From the NCBI GenBank assembly GCA_905234575.1, contig CAJOIG010000010.1, positions 1-15,376 on the forward strand: a stretch of 15,376 bases of DNA, read 5' to 3'. This DNA comes from an uncultured Oscillospiraceae bacterium (GTDB taxonomy: Bacteria > Bacillota > Clostridia > Oscillospirales > Oscillospiraceae). Both the position numbers and the translations under genes were made by a program. The notes under the pieces are model-generated. The model had not been told where the DNA came from, ran no database searches, and worked only from the letters and a program-made list of their open reading frames with translations. Every line of letters begins with the position of its first letter. The first letter of the stretch is position 1. Below, one piece after another: positions 13,084 through 15,376 of the stretch.

Positions 13084-15294
13084 ATGAGTAAGAGAAAACA
13101 ATGGATGACCCGCAGCGAGCTCAGCGGCCGGGGCTGGACCCGGGCCCTCACGGACGAGCTTTTGCCGAAGCCCGGCTGGCTGCACGTCGGCCGGGGCCGC
13201 AGCATCCCCGCCTGGCGGCGGGACGACGTCCTCGCCGCGGAGAGCACGGAGCGCTTCCGGCAGGCAGCCGAGGCCCTCGGCGCGCCCGTCGGCGTCGAGG
13301 AAGCGATCGCCCGGACAAGAGCCCTGCTGGAAGCGGCCTGGACCGGCGCGGCGCTCCCGGAGGAGGGCGCCGCCGTCCTTCTCGCCCGGCGGTATCACGA
13401 GGGGATCCTCCGCGCCGCCCTGGGGACCGCTTGGGCCGACCGCCTGAAGCCCGGACAGGCCGCGGGCCGGGTCGACAACTTCCTCGCCCTGGACCGGGGA
13501 CAGAGCGCCCCGGGCCCCGTGCTCAAAAACTTCATCGCCGCGAGCCCCTGGATGGGGCGGAACCCCGACACGTCGGTCATGAAAAAGCTGCGGGAGCGCT
13601 ATGCCTCCGTGCTGCTTTCCGTGGCGGAGCAGAGCCTCGCGGAATTCGGGGCCGCTCATCCCGCGGCGCAGCCCGACGCGATGCTCGCCATGGAGGACTT
13701 CCCCTACCCGGACCTGCTCTCCCACGGCCTCGGCTACGTCTGGTCCGTGGTCTACGTCCCCCGGGCCATCCGCAAGAGCCTGCGCTTTCTCGCGGAGATG
13801 GACCCCAAGGACGAATACACTGACGCCCGGGCCATGAAGCGGCATTTCGTCGTGCACATCGGCGGCACGAACACCGGCAAGACCTACGCGGGCTTCCAGC
13901 GGCTGCGAAAGGCCGCCACGGGCGTCTATCTCGCGCCGCTGCGCCTGCTGGCCCTGGAGGCACAGGAGCTGCTGCTCAGCTACGGCGTCGCCTGCTCCCT
14001 CACCACCGGCGAGGAGGAGGATACGGACCCGGAGGACACCCACGTCGCCGCCACGGCGGAGAAGCTGGAGCTCAAAAAGCGGTACGACGTCGCCGTCATC
14101 GACGAGTGCCAGATGATCGCGGACCCGGAGCGCGGCTACGCCTGGACCCGGGCCATCCTCGGCGTGCAGGCGCCGGAGGTGCATCTGTGCGCCGCGCCGG
14201 AGGCGAAACCCCTCCTGCTGCGGCTTATCCGCTCCTGCGGGGACACGCTGGAGCTCGTGGAGCACGAGCGGAAAACGCCCCTCGTCTGCATGAACCGGGT
14301 AGTGGACTATTCCTCCCTCCAGCCGGGGGACGCGCTCATCACCTTCTCGAAGGTCGGCGTCCTCAGCGTGGCGGAGGACCTGCGCAGCCGCGGCCGGGAG
14401 CCCGCCATCATCTACGGCGCCCTGCCCTACGCCACGCGGCGGCGGCAGGTGGAGGGCTTCCTGCGGGGCGACATGGAATACGTCGTCTCCACGGACGCCA
14501 TCGGCATGGGCCTCAATCTCCCCATCCGCCGGATCATCTTTATGGACACGGAGAAATTCGACGGGCACGAGCGCCGCACGCTGAAGCCCGAGGAGATCCA
14601 GCAGATCGCGGGCCGCGCCGGGCGCTACGGCATGTACGACAAGGGCTACGTCGGCGCGATGGAAAACCTCGGCCTCATCCGCGCGGGCCTCGAAACCGTG
14701 GTCCCGCCGCTGACACAGGCGGTGCTGGGCTTTTCGGACCTCGTCGTCACCGTGGACTTCGACCTTCTGGAGGTGCTGCAGGTCTGGAGCGCCATGCCCG
14801 CGCCGTCGCCCTATGTGAAGCTCGACGTCAGCCGGTACATCTCCCTCATCGGGCGGATGCGGCAGGCGGGCTTCACGCTCGACAAGGAGCAGGAGCTCCG
14901 GGCGGCGAACATCCCCTTCGACGAGACGGACCCGGCGCTGTCGGCCCTGTTTTTCCGGTTTCTCCGGCTCTGGCGGGAGAGCGGCGGAATCGAGCGTCCG
15001 GCGCTCCCGCCGAAGGACACGGCCTATACCCTGCCGGAGCTGGAGCTCTACTGCCGGGAGCTCGACCTGTACTTCTCCTTCGCCAAGGCCTTCGGCTGTC
15101 CCGTGGACCGGGAGGCGCTTTACGTCGAGCGGGAGCAGGTGGCGGAGGCCATCAACCAGATCCTGCTGCACAACCTCAAAAACAACATCCGCTTCTGCGC
15201 CAAATGCGGCGCGGCCCTGCCCCTGCACCGCACGGGACGGCTTTGCCAAAGCTGCTACCGCAGCCTGCCCCTCCGGAACAAGCGGCGCGGCTGA
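13084..15294 (+). CDS. SUV3-like DExH RNA helicase with N-terminal RGWT module and C-terminal zinc ribbon
   Basis: The 736-residue protein matches the SUV3 (SUPV3L1) helicase group, ATP-driven RNA unwinding enzymes best known from the mitochondrial RNA degradosome. SUV3 hallmarks are dense: GGTNTGKTY (260-268), PLRLLALEAQELL, TTGEEEDTDP, HVAATAEK, VIDECQMIADPERGYAWTRA (D340, E341), EVHLCAAPEAKPL, PGDALITFSKVG, IIYGALP, VSTDAIGMGLNLPIRRIIF (T470, D471) and QIAGRAGRYG (507-516). Residues 8-55 form a separate basic module containing RGWTRALTDELLPKPGW, perhaps a small nucleic-acid-binding helix-turn-helix. A helical segment of about 200 residues follows before the helicase core. The C-terminus holds a zinc ribbon, C705/C708 and C721/C724, with a basic end. 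An in-frame stop at 13069-13071 limits the start; the ATG at 13084 lacks a Shine-Dalgarno site, and M8 (13105) is the alternative. Function in this organism, perhaps RNA turnover, is inference. Confidence 0.9.
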   Translation: MSKRKQWMTRSELSGRGWTRALTDELLPKPGWLHVGRGRSIPAWRRDDVLAAESTERFRQAAEALGAPVGVEEAIARTRALLEAAWTGAALPEEGAAVLLARRYHEGILRAALGTAWADRLKPGQAAGRVDNFLALDRGQSAPGPVLKNFIAASPWMGRNPDTSVMKKLRERYASVLLSVAEQSLAEFGAAHPAAQPDAMLAMEDFPYPDLLSHGLGYVWSVVYVPRAIRKSLRFLAEMDPKDEYTDARAMKRHFVVHIGGTNTGKTYAGFQRLRKAATGVYLAPLRLLALEAQELLLSYGVACSLTTGEEEDTDPEDTHVAATAEKLELKKRYDVAVIDECQMIADPERGYAWTRAILGVQAPEVHLCAAPEAKPLLLRLIRSCGDTLELVEHERKTPLVCMNRVVDYSSLQPGDALITFSKVGVLSVAEDLRSRGREPAIIYGALPYATRRRQVEGFLRGDMEYVVSTDAIGMGLNLPIRRIIFMDTEKFDGHERRTLKPEEIQQIAGRAGRYGMYDKGYVGAMENLGLIRAGLETVVPPLTQAVLGFSDLVVTVDFDLLEVLQVWSAMPAPSPYVKLDVSRYISLIGRMRQAGFTLDKEQELRAANIPFDETDPALSALFFRFLRLWRESGGIERPALPPKDTAYTLPELELYCRELDLYFSFAKAFGCPVDREALYVEREQVAEAINQILLHNLKNNIRFCAKCGAALPLHRTGRLCQSCYRSLPLRNKRRG

Positions 15295-15307
15295 CAACAA
15301 CAAACGA

Positions 15308-15346
15308 CCGACCGGCCATGGAACGCTCCACAGCCGGTCGGCTTTT
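15308..15346 (+). terminator. Hairpin terminator of the SUV3-like helicase
   Basis: A perfect 9-base-pair stem (15308-15316 with 15333-15341) begins 13 bases after the stop codon. Its 16-base loop contains a second small stem, TGGA (15319-15322) with TCCA (15327-15330). Only four T follow (15343-15346), so it may be less efficient than the other two terminators. The remaining bases to the window end show nothing recognisable. Confidence 0.72.
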
Positions 15347-15376
15347 GATTCGGTTGGAGGGGCCTGCCCGGGATCA

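Noticed and set aside
11169..13247. A 692-codon open frame on the minus strand opposite the HerA-like gene
   Set aside because: It crosses the promoter and terminator of the plus-strand gene and looks like translated noise rich in Gly, Leu and Ala.
11322..15294. The HerA-like ATPase and SUV3-like helicase as a two-gene defence system
   Set aside because: A strong terminator and a separate promoter lie between them. Neither is joined by a nuclease or toxin gene, and the surroundings are conserved housekeeping genes rather than a defence island.
12967..15303. A 778-codon open frame on the minus strand opposite the SUV3-like helicase
   Set aside because: The plus-strand frame carries a complete helicase motif set. 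The antisense product is compositionally biased and shows no motif.

Overview
The window looks like a GC-rich chromosomal core segment from a Firmicute, most likely a member of the Clostridia (Oscillospiraceae-like). The basis is the minus-strand order dprA-topA-trmFO-plsX-acpP-rnc-(radical SAM)-smc, the purine-rich Shine-Dalgarno sites, the sigma-A-type promoters and the protein motifs. I see no phage, transposon, CRISPR, tRNA or rRNA signal. No gene-free stretch exceeds about 210 bases.

Layout. Positions 1-9732 hold a nine-gene minus-strand operon, read right to left: a SpoU/TrmH-type RNA methyltransferase, dprA, topA, trmFO, plsX, acpP, rnc, an Elp3-like radical SAM protein, and the first ~404 codons of smc, which runs off the left edge. 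The genes are tightly packed: four junctions overlap by 1 or 4 bases (GTGA, ATGA, TGATG, TAATG), and two more are separated by only 1 or 5 bases. One promoter sits ahead of the methyltransferase. Two further good sigma-A-like promoters lie inside the operon: one in the dprA coding region ahead of topA, and one over the 3' end of the radical SAM gene ahead of smc. The operon mixes DNA topology and chromosome organisation (topA, smc), DNA uptake or recombination (dprA), phospholipid and fatty acid synthesis (plsX, acpP), and RNA modification and processing (methyltransferase, trmFO, rnc, probably the radical SAM protein).

Upstream of the operon and on the same strand is monocistronic glyA (9868-11112), with its own promoter and a clear intrinsic terminator. 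Divergent from glyA, on the plus strand, is a HerA/YjgR-like (DUF853) ATPase (11322-12950) with its own promoter and terminator. It is followed by a 736-residue SUV3-type RNA helicase (13084-15294), also closed by a hairpin terminator.

The most noteworthy items are the bacterial SUV3-like helicase, which has an N-terminal 'RGWT' module, a C-terminal zinc ribbon and apparently a leaderless transcript; the uncharacterised Elp3-like radical SAM enzyme without an acetyltransferase domain; the internal promoters ahead of topA and smc; a stretched zinc finger in TopA; and a shared extended -10 element (GATGTGR) in three of the promoters. I did not find a clearly new multi-gene defence or mobile system. 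Most of the window is conserved housekeeping.
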